64,000 bases of DNA from CAVQRB01 sp963715055 (GCA_963715055.1 CAVQRB010000010.1:1-64000), one strand, 5' to 3'; positions 36,111 to 45,513 are shown, numbered from the stretch's first letter. Program-made: numbers and translations. The notes: generated from the letters alone by a model not told the origin.

Positions 36111-37154
36111 TCATGCAGGCAGCTCCTTTTTGGTCCAGACGAAGGTTGTCCCGTCGCGCCAGATGCGGGTCATGATGACAGCCAGCTTTCTGGCCGTTGC
36201 AACAATGGCTTTCTTCAATCCCCTTCGCGCGACTAGCCGCATGGCCCATGCCTTGAGCGGTGAGAAGCGCGGCACACGCTGGATCAGGATGTTGGCAGCT
36301 TCATAAAGCAGTTTGCGCATGGCCCCATCACCGCGCTTTGAGATGCGCCCCGACCAATCTGTTTCGCCGGATTGATATCGCCTCGGGGTCAGCCCCAAAT
36401 AGGCCCCAACATCTGTTGCTTTGCGGAACCGCGTCACATCGTCAATTGTCGCGATGAAGTTGAGGCTCACGATAGGTCCAACGCCTGGAATGCTGGTCAG
36501 CCGCCGCGCCAGAGGGTTGTCTTTGGCAAGCTGCTGCACCTTTGCATCAATCGCTGTGACTTCAAGACAAACGGTTTCATGCACGGCGATCAATGATGCA
36601 AAGATCATTTCAAGGCTATGGTCTCCCTTGATCGCCGTTCCAAGCTGATCGCGGAAGCTCTGTCGGCTATATCCAGCATTTACCGGTCCAAGCCGGATCC
36701 CATAGGCTTTCAAAAGACCCCGCGTTTGCCCTTCGATATCCATCCGGATGCGGATCAATCGCTCCCGTGTAGCAAGTATGAGGCGCAACTGATCGCTCGC
36801 CTCACTCTTCACATGCACTTCGCCATACCACCCCGTGCGGGCCAATTGCGCCAGCCCGACGGCATCCGATTTGTCAGACTTGTTCATCCGCGCTGACAGC
36901 ACTTTATGCGCGGCCCGCGCATCGATGCAGACCACCGGCGCGCCCCGTTTGACCAGTTCCCGCGTCAACCAGATCGACAGCGGGCCAGACTCATGCACGA
37001 TCTTTTCCACATCATTGGCTTCAGCATTAATGGTGCGAACAATCTCATCAGGGTCCGTCGGGCAAGTCCCTTCGAACAGAATCGTACCTGCATCATCCAC
37101 AATGCAAAGGGCACATTGCTCTTGGGCGACATCAATTCCAACGTAGCGTTTCAT
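36111..37154 (-). CDS. IS110-family transposase, intact
   Basis: 347 residues from ATG 37154 (MKRYVGIDVAQEQCALCIVD). DEDD domain: VGIDVAQ, IVHESGPLSIWL and MNKSDKSDAVGLAQL. C-terminal domain: LTSIPGVGPIVSLNFIATID, VGAYLGLTPRRYQSGETDWS and GDGAMRKLLYEAANILI. Complete, no stops. It is a different subgroup from the IS1111-type element at 21 kb. Element ends were not located with certainty. Confidence 0.95.
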   Translation of the reverse strand: MKRYVGIDVAQEQCALCIVDDAGTILFEGTCPTDPDEIVRTINAEANDVEKIVHESGPLSIWLTRELVKRGAPVVCIDARAAHKVLSARMNKSDKSDAVGLAQLARTGWYGEVHVKSEASDQLRLILATRERLIRIRMDIEGQTRGLLKAYGIRLGPVNAGYSRQSFRDQLGTAIKGDHSLEMIFASLIAVHETVCLEVTAIDAKVQQLAKDNPLARRLTSIPGVGPIVSLNFIATIDDVTRFRKATDVGAYLGLTPRRYQSGETDWSGRISKRGDGAMRKLLYEAANILIQRVPRFSPLKAWAMRLVARRGLKKAIVATARKLAVIMTRIWRDGTTFVWTKKELPA

Positions 37155-37609
37155 CGTATTTCTCCTCTGGCTGAATGGTTCCACCATCGACATTAGCGAT
37201 GTTAGAAACCTCTCAAGCCGGAATCGCCGCAGATACGCCATGTCAGCTTCCGAGAATCGGCAACGCAGCATCTTGTGCATGTGGCAATGGTCCGGAATGG
37301 GCCGTCCTCGCTTTCGGATCGCAACGCCTTCTGTCTCCATGGTGCGCCGCATCCGATGGCCGCTGAGAGCCCACATGTATGAACCGGCTGCTGTTCGCAA
37401 ATAAGATTTTGCACGTTCTTGGAAGTCGCTGATATGTATCCGGCCTGAGGATCGGTACGCGGGCCGTGGCCATTTTGGGGTTACGCTCGCACCGTGGTCT
37501 CATTAGCGGACAGGCCGGGATGGCCATTTGGGCTCTCAGACTCTGGGGGCGTGTAGTTTCCGTTCCATGCTGTGTCTCGTTCGCGAACTCCTTTGGGTCA
37601 GGGCCAGTT
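37155..37609. other. Non-coding stretch between two IS110 genes
   Basis: No gene of its own. It should contain the upstream non-coding end of the IS110 element at 36.1-37.2 kb (where IS110-group elements encode their guide RNA) and the 3' end of the IS110 fragment that follows. Confidence 0.4.
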
Positions 37610-38090
37610 TCAGACGCTGGCCATGACCTCGTCTCTTTGGGCGTCGAATGGCGTCCCGTGTCTCAATACGCTCCAGGCGATGCGCGCGAGCTTGTTGGCC
37701 AGAGCAATGGCCAGCTTGTTTCGATGCATGCGTGTCGCAGCTCGCGCCACCCAGTCACCGAAGCTGAAGCTGGGCCAGTGATGGGGACGCATCAGAACGA
37801 CATTTGCGGCCTGGGCAAACAACATGCGCAGGTATCGGCTGCCTCGCTTCGAGATGCGGCCCAGAACCGTTCGACCGCCGGTGCTGTACTGCCGCGGAAT
37901 GAAACCAATCCAGGCGACGAAGTCGCGCCCTTTGTCAAAGGACTCGCCCCGACCGATGGCGGCAACCATGGCTGTCGAGATCAACGGCCCAATGCCGGGA
38001 ACGGTCATGGCGTTGGCGCAGTTCTCTTCTGTGCGGCTGATCTCTTCGATCCGGATGACCATTCGAAACTGGACAGCCTTGGTCTGGTAG
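37610..38090 (-). pseudogene. IS110-family transposase, C-terminal fragment
   Basis: Reads IEEISRTEENCANAMTVPGI, GPLISTAMVAAIGRGESFD, FVAWIGFIPRQYSTGGRTVL and GSRYLRMLFAQAANVVLMRP, the C-terminal Tnp_20 domain of a third IS110 subgroup. The N-terminal DEDD half is missing; upstream sequence merges into an IS6 fragment near 38215. Confidence 0.85.
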
Positions 38091-38218
38091 GAAGGTCGCC
38101 CTCTGGCCGCTTCGCCACCGACCGACCAATCGGAACTATGGAGGTCAGGTCTCGTAGCCGTGTACGAGGCGACCAGAGGGTCCGGTACTAGACGGACCAA
38201 CAACAACGCGGCGGTAGA

Positions 38219-38345
38219 CGCCATGCTCGTGCAGCAGATCCTCCACATTGCGGAGCGACGAAGGGAACCTCACATACAACATCACTGCCAAGCGGGTGAT
38301 TTCGGGACTGCTGTGAAAGTACTTGAAAGCGTCTGTCTTCGTCAT
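38219..38345 (-). pseudogene. IS6-family transposase, N-terminal fragment
   Basis: Starts MTKTDAFKYFHSSPEITRLA and breaks off after SLRNVEDLLHEHG, within two residues of where the fragment at 20.9 kb breaks, again next to an IS110 piece. The terminal repeat of this copy (AATCCTTCTGACACTGCC) is at about 38383-38400. Confidence 0.8.
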
Positions 38346-38420
38346 GAGCAAAGGCTATGAAACTACCCTGCCCGCCTCAACCAAAATCCTTCTGACACTG
38401 CCGGAACGCAGCCTCTTAAT

Positions 38421-38487
38421 TCGACCCGATTTCAAATTTAACCGCGCTGCCGCTCTTACCGAGTGGCGCTATCTGCGCGCGACATAA
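38421..38487 (+). pseudogene. IS6-family transposase, last 20 codons
   Basis: Plus-strand reading FKFNRAAALTEWRYLRAT then stop, equal to the C-terminus of the copy at 61.2 kb (FKLNRCAALSEWRQLCSA). An IS6-type end lies at about 38508-38535. So two oppositely oriented IS6 fragments meet near 38400. Confidence 0.7.
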
Positions 38488-38596
38488 GGGGCAGCGTCAC
38501 TGCCCATTCGGAGACCTGTTCGAATTTGTCTGGCAGCACCTTCCCGACTGATACGGATCCGAAAATCAAGTGTCGGTGACAGGAAGGCTGCCATTA

Positions 38597-39214
38597 TCAG
38601 GGCAGCGGCGACCCGAAATTCGTCACCGCAAGTTGTCGGTCGAGCAGCGCCATGAGGTCCGGCAAGGTCATCTGGTCGTCGGTCACGAACATCATGAAGG
38701 ACCGGTCAATCAGATTGAAAATGCACAGTCCCGCATCTCTGACGTCGAGATCTGGCCTTGCATGGCCGCGCGCCTGCAAGGACCGTACCAGGTCGGAAAT
38801 CTGGGCGCGCAGATGATCGTCGTTTTGCGAGAACCGAACCGAAGACGGCGCATTGGGACGCTCGATCATCATCGCGAAGGCATGGCGCCACAGCGACTTG
38901 TCCAAGAAGCGGAAGGAGTGACGGTACCAGGCTTGGGCCAGCGCCAGTATCGCCGTTCGCGGGTCAGCGGGCGGATCGCCGACGACCGCAGCTCCCGCAG
39001 CCAGCGTATCTGAGGTTTCGAGCCCAACAATCGCCACAAGCAGGTCGCCCTTGGTCGGGAAATAGTTGTACACCGTGCCGATGGCAAGTTCCGACATCTC
39101 GGCGATCTGCTCCATACGCGCATCGTCGAATCCGCGCGCACGGAAGATCGAAAGCGCAGAATCCAGAATGCGCGCCTCGCGTTGTGCTTTTTTTCGGGCA
39201 CGAAGGCCGGGCAT
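38597..39214 (-). CDS. TetR-family transcriptional regulator
   Basis: 205 residues from ATG 39214. N-terminal helix-turn-helix: RILDSALSIFRARGFDDARM and MSELAIGTVYNYFPTKGDLL. The C-terminal ligand-binding half contains SLWRHAFAMMIERPNAPSSV and a helix-rich dimerisation region. Divergent from the second polyamine-type importer, with 102 bp between the starts that contain a palindrome. Likely represses the importer operon and itself. Confidence 0.9.
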   Translation of the reverse strand: MPGLRARKKAQREARILDSALSIFRARGFDDARMEQIAEMSELAIGTVYNYFPTKGDLLVAIVGLETSDTLAAGAAVVGDPPADPRTAILALAQAWYRHSFRFLDKSLWRHAFAMMIERPNAPSSVRFSQNDDHLRAQISDLVRSLQARGHARPDLDVRDAGLCIFNLIDRSFMMFVTDDQMTLPDLMALLDRQLAVTNFGSPLP

Positions 39215-39249
39215 CGGGGTCCGTTCACTTGTGAAAAGAAAATTGATGT

Positions 39250-39269
39250 TGACACAAAATTGTATGTCA
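39250..39269. promoter_or_regulatory. Candidate TetR operator overlapping a -35-like TTGACA
   Basis: TGACACAAAATTGTATGTCA is a 20-bp imperfect palindrome (16 of 20 positions symmetrical) between the TetR gene and the importer. It overlaps TTGACA at 39249-39254. Position and symmetry suit a TetR dimer blocking transcription. Confidence 0.55.
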
Positions 39270-39316
39270 TTCACTTTTTTGACAAGCAAAAAATGTCCAA
39301 CAACGGAGCTGCCCAA

Positions 39317-40363
39317 ATGAAACGTGCACTTTTCACCACCGTTTCTCTTCTGGCTTTCGCCTCGTCGGCGCAGGCAACGGAGGAGTTGAACGCCCTGATC
39401 TGGTGCGATCACGCGGACCCTGCCCTACTGGAGCCATTCGAGACAGCCAATGACGTCAAGGTCAACCTGCGCGAATATGAAGGCACCGGCAGCGCGCTGG
39501 CGCTGATCGAGCAGTCGCGGCCGGGCGACTGGGATGTGTTCGTCATAGACGGGATCGATGTGCCCCGGGCCATCGACCTCGACCTTCTGGCAGAGCTGCC
39601 GCGCGAAGCCTTGCCGATGGACGACATCTTCCCCGAAGTTCGGATGGAGGAGTTGAACGGACGCGACGGCAAGATCTACGCCGTGACCGAGAAGTTTGGC
39701 TACAACACCATCGCATACAACAAGGACAAGGTGAACGCCGAAGACATGAAAGACGCCTCCATCGTCTTTTCGGACAAATACGCGGGGCGCATCGCGGTCT
39801 ACGATTATTACCTGCCAGTGATGGGCATGGTGCAAATCGCCAAGGGCGGGACTACTGACGGCATGACGGCCGCCGACGTGGAGGCCATGCAGGAAGATCT
39901 TTTCAAACTGAAGGACAATGCCACCGGCGTCTTCGGTGTGGTTGCCGCACAAACGGCGCTGGCCACCGGCGAGGCAGATATCGTCGTGGGCGGCGGGGAG
40001 TGGCTGACCGCGGTGCTCTCGGGCGAACAACCCGAACTCGACTGGGTGATCCCCGACGCCGGTGCGGTACGCTGGTCGCAATCCATAGGGGTTTTCAAAG
40101 ACAGCGAGAAACAGGACCTTGCACTGAAATTTGTGCAATACATCCTCTCACCGGAAGGCCAGGCGCGACTGGCCACGTCTTCGTGCTACTGGGCGATGCC
40201 AGCCAATGCGAAAGCCGGCGAACACCTGAACGACGTACAGAAGACCGCCCTTCGCTGGGACGAGCAGCCCGCCTATCTTGCCAAGACGCAACTCTATCCG
40301 GCGCCTGACGGGGAACTCGACATCGCCATGCAGGACGCCTGGGCCGAAATGCTGCAGCACTAG
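39317..40363 (+). CDS. Periplasmic solute-binding protein, spermidine/putrescine class
   Basis: 348 residues from ATG 39317, preferred over ATG 39293 because GGAG lies eight bases upstream and a signal peptide follows at once (MKRALFTTVSLLAFASSAQA). Mature part: LNALIWCDHADPALLEPFET, DVFVIDGIDVPRAIDLDLL, YAVTEKFGYNTIAYNKDKVN, SQSIGVFKDSEKQDLALKFV, the Type II SBP_bac_8 fold. Ligand not known; the class binds polyamines, other cationic amines or amino-acid derivatives. First gene of a five-gene operon. Confidence 0.9.
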   Translation: MKRALFTTVSLLAFASSAQATEELNALIWCDHADPALLEPFETANDVKVNLREYEGTGSALALIEQSRPGDWDVFVIDGIDVPRAIDLDLLAELPREALPMDDIFPEVRMEELNGRDGKIYAVTEKFGYNTIAYNKDKVNAEDMKDASIVFSDKYAGRIAVYDYYLPVMGMVQIAKGGTTDGMTAADVEAMQEDLFKLKDNATGVFGVVAAQTALATGEADIVVGGGEWLTAVLSGEQPELDWVIPDAGAVRWSQSIGVFKDSEKQDLALKFVQYILSPEGQARLATSSCYWAMPANAKAGEHLNDVQKTALRWDEQPAYLAKTQLYPAPDGELDIAMQDAWAEMLQH

Positions 40364-40366
40364 GTC

Positions 40367-41209
40367 ATGGATGACACAAGGACCGGCTGGGGCCTGCTGG
40401 CCCCGGCGTTTCTCTGGTTGGCGACCTTCTTCACGCTACCCTTGTTGCTCATGGTCGCGGTGAGCCTGTGGACCCGTGACAAGGGTGAGATTGTCCGAAC
40501 TTGGGATCTTGGCAACTACGCCACCTTCTTCGAGAAATCCTATTTCCTGCAGGGCCTCGTCAATTCTCTAGAAATCACCGCGCTGGTGACCGTGATCTCG
40601 GTACTGCTGGCCTATCCGCTGGCCTGGATCATCGCCGAAGTAGTACCGGCCCGCTTCCGCCGCCTTGCCTTGATCCTCGCCATCCTGCCGTTCTGGACAT
40701 CCTATGTGGTCCGTTCCTATTCTTGGCTTCTGGTGCTTGGCAAGGGTGGTGTGGTCAATCAGACGCTGCTGTCGATTGGCCTGATCGCAGAGCCGCTGGA
40801 GATTGCCTCTACAAGGGCAGCCACGGTAATCGGTTTCGTGCATTTCTTCACCATGCTGCTGACGCTCACGATTTACGCCAATATGGTGCAGCTGCCGCCA
40901 AGTTACCGGCGTGCGGCAGCCGATCTCGGCGCCAGCGGTTTCCAAACTTTTCGACACATCATCCTGCCGCTCACTCTACCCGGCATCATGGTCGGTGCGT
41001 TCCTGACCTTCGTGCTCTGCATCGGCGACTACATCACCCCCCAAATCCTCGGCGGCAACAACGAATTGACCCTGCCGCAGATCATCATGCTGCAGATCGG
41101 GCGTCGGGCGGATTTCCCCATGGCCTCGGCCATTGCGTTGATCCTAATGGCCGTGGTGACGCTGGCCTATCTCGCCTGCGCACGTTGGCTTCGCCTGGAG
41201 CGCATATGA
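40367..41209 (+). CDS. ABC permease, PotB-like
   Basis: 280 residues starting three bases after the binding-protein stop. Membrane segments throughout (LLAPAFLWLATFFTLPLLLM at the start) and EAA loop YRRAAADLGASGFQTFRHII. WTSYVVRSYSWLLVLGKGG is a conserved PotB-type stretch. The stop overlaps the start of the next permease. Confidence 0.92.
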   Translation: MDDTRTGWGLLAPAFLWLATFFTLPLLLMVAVSLWTRDKGEIVRTWDLGNYATFFEKSYFLQGLVNSLEITALVTVISVLLAYPLAWIIAEVVPARFRRLALILAILPFWTSYVVRSYSWLLVLGKGGVVNQTLLSIGLIAEPLEIASTRAATVIGFVHFFTMLLTLTIYANMVQLPPSYRRAAADLGASGFQTFRHIILPLTLPGIMVGAFLTFVLCIGDYITPQILGGNNELTLPQIIMLQIGRRADFPMASAIALILMAVVTLAYLACARWLRLERI

Positions 41210-41976
41210 TGCGGGCGCTCTCATGGCTTTACCTCGCCGCCGCCTACGGTTTCATCTTCCTGCCTGTGGTGGTGCTGGTGCTCTTCAGCTTTCAGGACGG
41301 GCGCTTGCCAGTGCCGCCGTTCAAGGGGGCCACCTTGCGGTGGTACGGGGAAATCTTTGCCGATAATCGGCTGATGGCAGCATTGTTCAATTCGTTCATC
41401 GTGGCGCTAGGCTCATCGCTTGTTGCAGTCCTTTTGGGTTTCCTCGCGGCCTTTGCGCTGGCCCGTTACGTTCTGCCGGGCTCCGTCTGGATTCGCGGGC
41501 TCCTCACGGCCCCCTTGACGGTCAGCTATCTGGTGATCGGTTTGGGCCTGCTGATGCTCTTCAACGAGGCGGGCGTACCGCGTTCGCTCTGGACCGTGGG
41601 GATCGGCCATGTGGTGATAAACCTGCCGCTCTGCTTTGCGATCATCTACGCCTCCATGGGCGCGCAGCAGCAGTCGGCGGAGCGCGCCGCGCGCGATCTC
41701 GGCGCCTCCACCGCGCAGGTGCTGTTACTGATAACCGCACCGATGCTGGTGCCTTCAATCTTCGCGGCCTTCTTCCTGTCAGTCACCTTTTCCTGGGACG
41801 AGTTCATCATTGCCTTCCTTCTGGCGCGCTTCGATGTAACGTTGCCGGTTGAAATCTGGAACATGCTGCGCTCCGGCCTGAACCCCAAGACCAATGCCAT
41901 CGGGTCGGCGGTTTTCCTGATCTCGATCGCGCTGGTGCTTGCCCTCGAATTCACCGTGTTTCGGAGACGCCGATGA
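41206..41976 (+). CDS. ABC permease, PotC-like
   Basis: 256 residues, start ATGATG at 41206 overlapping the previous stop. Begins LYLAAAYGFIFLPVVVLVLF and has EAA loop SAERAARDLGASTAQVLLLI. FSWDEFIIAFLL is the standard PotC C-terminal segment. Stop overlaps the ATPase start. Confidence 0.92.
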   Translation: MMRALSWLYLAAAYGFIFLPVVVLVLFSFQDGRLPVPPFKGATLRWYGEIFADNRLMAALFNSFIVALGSSLVAVLLGFLAAFALARYVLPGSVWIRGLLTAPLTVSYLVIGLGLLMLFNEAGVPRSLWTVGIGHVVINLPLCFAIIYASMGAQQQSAERAARDLGASTAQVLLLITAPMLVPSIFAAFFLSVTFSWDEFIIAFLLARFDVTLPVEIWNMLRSGLNPKTNAIGSAVFLISIALVLALEFTVFRRRR

Positions 41977-42989
41977 CTTCCTCCATTTCCGCCCTGAACG
42001 TGACGATGCGTTTCGACCGCGTCTATGCGCTGCGCGATATCACGCTGGAAGTGGCCGCTGGTGAATACGCAGTGCTTCTCGGGCCATCGGGTTGCGGCAA
42101 GTCCACGCTGCTGTCGGTACTGGGTGGGTTTTTGACGCCAACGAAAGGCTCCGTGCTTCTGGGTGGGCAGGACGTCACCGCCGTGCCGCCTGCGAAACGC
42201 GCGACGACTACGATGTTTCAGGATTACGCCCTCTTTCCTCATATGACGCTCGAAGACAACGTGGCGTTCGGCCTGCGAATGCGCGGGGTGGCGACGACAG
42301 TGCGCAAGAACCGCGCCCGGGAGATGCTGGCCCTCGTGGGTCTGCCAGATGCGGGCGCGCGGAAACCGCACGAGCTTTCCGGCGGCCAGAGGCAGCGGGT
42401 AGCGCTTGCGCGCGCACTGGTGGTTGAGCCCGAGGCCCTGCTGCTCGACGAGCCGCTGGGAGCGCTCGATCTGAAACTGCGCCGGGCGATGCAGGACGAG
42501 CTCAAAGCGATCCAGCGGCGTATCGGGACGACCTTCATCCATGTCACCCATGATCAGGAAGAGGCCATGGCCATCGCCGATACCATCGTGGTGATGAACG
42601 CAGGCCGCATCGAGGATCTTGGCGCCCCGGCCCGCATCTACAACGACCCCGCAACCGCCTTTACCGCAGGTTTCATGGGCGAGATCAACATGTTCGACGG
42701 CATCGGCAGCGGTCAGAAGATCGAAACGCCGCTCGGCCCTTTGCCTGGCAGCGCACCGGGTGCACTGCGCATCGCAATCCGGCCCGAACACCTGCTGGCG
42801 GGCGGTACCGTCGCGCTGGGGACAGCGCGGATCGCGGATGTCTCCTTCTTCGGCAGCTTTTGCCGCCTGAAACTCGACAGCCCCGCCGGATTACTCGAAG
42901 CCCATGTATCGCCAACAAACGCGCCTGCCCACGGAGAGACCGTGGCACTTGCCACCGACCCCCGTCACATCAAGGTTTTCCCAGCATGA
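41973..42989 (+). CDS. ABC ATPase, PotA-like
   Basis: 338 residues. Walker A GPSGCGKSTLLSV, Q-loop MFQDYALFPHM, signature ELSGGQRQRVALARALVV, Walker B EALLLDEPLGALDLK, H-loop HVTHDQEEAMAIADT. A C-terminal TOBE domain is present (AIRPEHLLAGGTV, DVSFFGSFCRLKLDS). Overlaps the MBL-hydrolase start by 4 bp, so all five genes are translationally coupled or nearly so. Confidence 0.95.
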   Translation: MTSSISALNVTMRFDRVYALRDITLEVAAGEYAVLLGPSGCGKSTLLSVLGGFLTPTKGSVLLGGQDVTAVPPAKRATTTMFQDYALFPHMTLEDNVAFGLRMRGVATTVRKNRAREMLALVGLPDAGARKPHELSGGQRQRVALARALVVEPEALLLDEPLGALDLKLRRAMQDELKAIQRRIGTTFIHVTHDQEEAMAIADTIVVMNAGRIEDLGAPARIYNDPATAFTAGFMGEINMFDGIGSGQKIETPLGPLPGSAPGALRIAIRPEHLLAGGTVALGTARIADVSFFGSFCRLKLDSPAGLLEAHVSPTNAPAHGETVALATDPRHIKVFPA

Positions 42990-43744
42990 AACGCATCGCT
43001 TCGCAGGATTGGTACCGCATACGCAGGGTCAGTGACGGCATCACCTTCATCGATGAGCCCCATATTCAGGAATTCTACCGCTGCAACATCTGGCACGTGC
43101 GGGGGCGCGACCGTGACTTGCTGGTAGACAGCGGCATGGGCGTCGTCAGTTTGCGCAACTGGGTGCCGCTGGTGACCGAACGGCCGCTGACCGCCGTCGC
43201 GAGCCACACTCATTTCGACCACATCGGCTGCCATCACGAGTTCGATGACCGCTGCGTGCACCGCGCCGAGGCCGAGCTGCTCGCCCACCCGACCCGCGGC
43301 AACACGCTGGCCGAACCATATGTGACCGACGAAATCTTTCACGCCCTTCCGCCTGCACCCTATCAATCGGCGACCTACGCCGTAAAATCCGCACCGGCGA
43401 CGCGTCTGCTGGAGGACGGGGATATCGTTGACCTGGGCGATCGCCATTTCGAGGTGATCCATACGCCAGGACACTCCCCCGGTGGCATCGCACTTTACGA
43501 AGCCGCCACCCGGACGCTCTTTTCCGGCGACATCGTCTATGACGGCCCATTGATCGAGGATACCTATCACGCCGATGCCGATGACTACGCAAGGTCGATG
43601 CAGCGCCTCTTGTCGCTCGATGTCAACATCGTGCACGGCGGTCATTTCCCGAGTTTCGACGGCAGGCGGTTGCATTCGATCCTGCGCGACTGGCTGGCGG
43701 AAAAGCGATCCTCCCGCACTGAAGTGGTCCGCCCCTATAGTTAG
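42986..43744 (+). CDS. MBL-fold metallo-hydrolase in the importer operon
   Basis: 252 residues. Metal site HTHFDHIGCHHEF (HxHxDH), later HTPGHSPGGIALYE and SGDIVYDGPLIEDTYHADAD, ending NIVHGGHFPSF: a complete binuclear metallo-beta-lactamase fold. No signal peptide, so it acts in the cytoplasm, probably on the imported compound or a product such as a lactone, amide or thioester. An MBL hydrolase is not a usual companion of PotABCD systems, so this operon may handle a non-standard substrate. Confidence 0.88.
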   Translation: MKRIASQDWYRIRRVSDGITFIDEPHIQEFYRCNIWHVRGRDRDLLVDSGMGVVSLRNWVPLVTERPLTAVASHTHFDHIGCHHEFDDRCVHRAEAELLAHPTRGNTLAEPYVTDEIFHALPPAPYQSATYAVKSAPATRLLEDGDIVDLGDRHFEVIHTPGHSPGGIALYEAATRTLFSGDIVYDGPLIEDTYHADADDYARSMQRLLSLDVNIVHGGHFPSFDGRRLHSILRDWLAEKRSSRTEVVRPYS

Positions 43745-43761
43745 GAAACGGACGATCAAAA

Positions 43762-43878
43762 ATGGGAGTCAAGCGACACAAGCCGGAAAAGATTGTCACT
43801 AAGTTACGGGAAGTTGAGGTGCTGTTCGGTCAGGGAATGCCGCGCGTCGATGCCATTCGCCAAGTGCATATAACGGAT
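43762..43878 (+). pseudogene. IS3-family OrfA, N-terminal fragment
   Basis: Reads MGVKRHKPEKIVTKLREVEV and LFGQGMPRVDAIRQVHIT, the start of an IS3 OrfA (helix-turn-helix). It ends where an IS6-type terminal sequence begins. A different IS3 subgroup from the one at 3.4 kb. Confidence 0.7.
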
Positions 43879-43883
43879 CAGGG

Positions 43884-43912
43884 TGCTGGCAGACTAATTC
43901 GAACCAGTCTTC
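43884..43912 (+). repeat. IS6-family terminal inverted repeat
   Basis: GGTGCTGGCAGACTAATTCG is close to the IS6 end at 61106 (GGTGCTGTCAGACGGATTCG) and to the inverted one at 38508-38535. It marks the insertion of an IS6 copy into the IS3 OrfA fragment; the rest of that copy is interrupted by IS110 sequence. Confidence 0.65.
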
Positions 43913-43940
43913 GCTAATCGGGTTGCATTTGTGAAGTCCT

Positions 43941-44678
43941 TCAGTCGGTTTTACCGCGCTGGCGCGGGTCTTCGACGGCAGTTCGATACGTCAGCGCCGT
44001 GACCGGCCCCACCCCCGGCACGCTCATCAGCCCGCAACAGACCGGATCCGACTTTGCGACGGCCAATACCTGCCAATGCAGCTCTGCCAGCCGCAGAACC
44101 ACTTCAGACCGGACACGCAGCACCGCCTCTGTAGTCTCTTCCAGAACCGCTATGTCAGAGATCAGCTCACGCACCCTGTCTTCGAAGCGGCCAACCGCGA
44201 CGCGCCCCACCTTCAGTCAGAAGGCCTTCAGAATTCCGCGGAGATAATTGTCCAGCGTCGTGCGGGTCTTCACCAGCATGGCCCGGCTGCGCAACAATGC
44301 CCGAAGCTTGTGGGTGTCCTGGCTCTTGACGTGAACCGTCCGGTACCAACCTGCCTGCAGGGCCCAGGCGATGTTCCGGGCATCGATGCGGTCCGTCTTC
44401 ACCGGCACCGCCGTCGTGGCATTCTTCAGGTGACGCGCATCGAGGCAGACAACCGGCAAGCCCTGCTCGCGCAAACCATCGTAGAGGGCCGGCGCCCGCA
44501 ACCCTGCCTCAAGATCGACAAGCTCAAAGTTCAGACCCAAACCCTGCAACCAGGCGCCGATCGTCTCGGGTTCCGAGACGACCCTGCCCTCCCTCACAAC
44601 GCGACGGGTCCCATCCACCACACAAATCGACGTCTCCTTCAGCGAGACATCCAGACCGGCATAATACTGCATTTCCAT
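43941..44678 (-). pseudogene. IS110-family transposase with an in-frame stop and missing C-terminus
   Basis: Starts MEMQYYAGLDVSLKETSICV (44678). DEDD features: AGLDVSLKE, LVDLEAGLRAPAL and VKTDRIDARNIAWALQ. A TGA at 44217-44219 interrupts ...RGILKAF|LKVGRVAVG, where relatives have glycine. The frame is open again to 43941 (MSVPGVGPVTALTYRTAVED) and then diverges, so the catalytic-serine part is lost. The element is dead. Confidence 0.88.
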
Positions 44679-44698
44679 TCCTCCTTCCGGTTTCGAAC

Positions 44699-44720
44699 TG
44701 GCGGATCAAATGATCCGCCA
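44699..44720. repeat. Perfect 22-bp hairpin upstream of the IS110 pseudogene
   Basis: TGGCGGATCA-AA-TGATCCGCCA, 10-bp arms. It lies 20 bp before the transposase start, inside the non-coding end where IS110-group elements carry their guide RNA. It may be part of that RNA or a transposase-binding site. Confidence 0.6.
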
Positions 44721-44859
44721 AAGCCTGAAGGACTTTGCCACAACGGTCATCAGTTGGGCGCCTCGCAACCCGGTTACCCCATCTCTGCCAGGCCAAAAAA
44801 GCTGCCCGTCATGCTGCTTAGAGGCCACGCCGCTGCGAAAGAGCACCGGCGCGGTTCAG

Positions 44860-45513
44860 TTAGAAATTGCGTCTACTTGAGAGGCTGCGCTCTTGATTGA
44901 AATGATTGTAGACGGAGGCGTGAACGGCAGCGAATTTCTGCAAACTTCGCATGCGCCGGAAGCGGAACATCGCTCTCTCCCGTCGTCGAAATGGCAGATG
45001 TGAATTCTCCACTCGATTGTTCAGCCATCGGCCCATTTTCTGACGGTGCTCTGCACCAATTTCCTTCAGCGCAGCACCATACGAGCGCAGCAGGTCCGTG
45101 ACGATCCCCTCGGGCCGACCATGCTTACGCATTGCTTTCTTTAAGAATTTGAAGGCGGCTTTCTTGTCGCGTGTTTTTGTGACAAAGCCTTCCGGGACTT
45201 CGCCCTCGTGATCGACCGCTCGCCATAGGTAATGCCGCTCGCCGTTGATCTTGACGAACATCTCGTCGAGGTGCCAACGCCATCGGCTGGATTTTCCCGC
45301 CTCAATCCGTCGCTTTCGGATTTTGGAAGCGAACATCGGTCCGAACCGGTGCCATCAGTATCTCACCGCTTCATGGCTGACATCTATGCCCTGCTCGTGG
45401 AGCAAATCCTCGACATTCCATAGCTACAGCGGAAATCGAACGTACATCATATCCGCCAGGCGAATGATCTCACGGCTCGTTATAAAATAGCGAAACGGAT
45501 CAGGTTTAGTCAT
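44860..45513 (-). pseudogene. IS6-family transposase with two nonsense mutations
   Basis: From ATG 45513 the reading is MTKPDPFRYFITSREIIRLA..VRFPL, then TAG, then LWNVEDLLHEQGIDVSHEAV..Y, then TGA where the family has Trp (RYWW), then open to the stop at 44860. The DDE residues are present (WHLDEMFVKI, GIVTDLLRSYG, NNRVENSHLPFRRRER). Both stops are substitutions, showing true decay rather than length errors. Confidence 0.9.

Noticed and set aside
44217..44219. In-frame TGA in an IS110 transposase, in a window that also has selD: possible selenocysteine codon.
   Set aside because: Relatives have glycine there, the 3' end of the gene is also missing, and no SECIS-like stem or SelA/SelB is seen. 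A plain nonsense mutation explains it.
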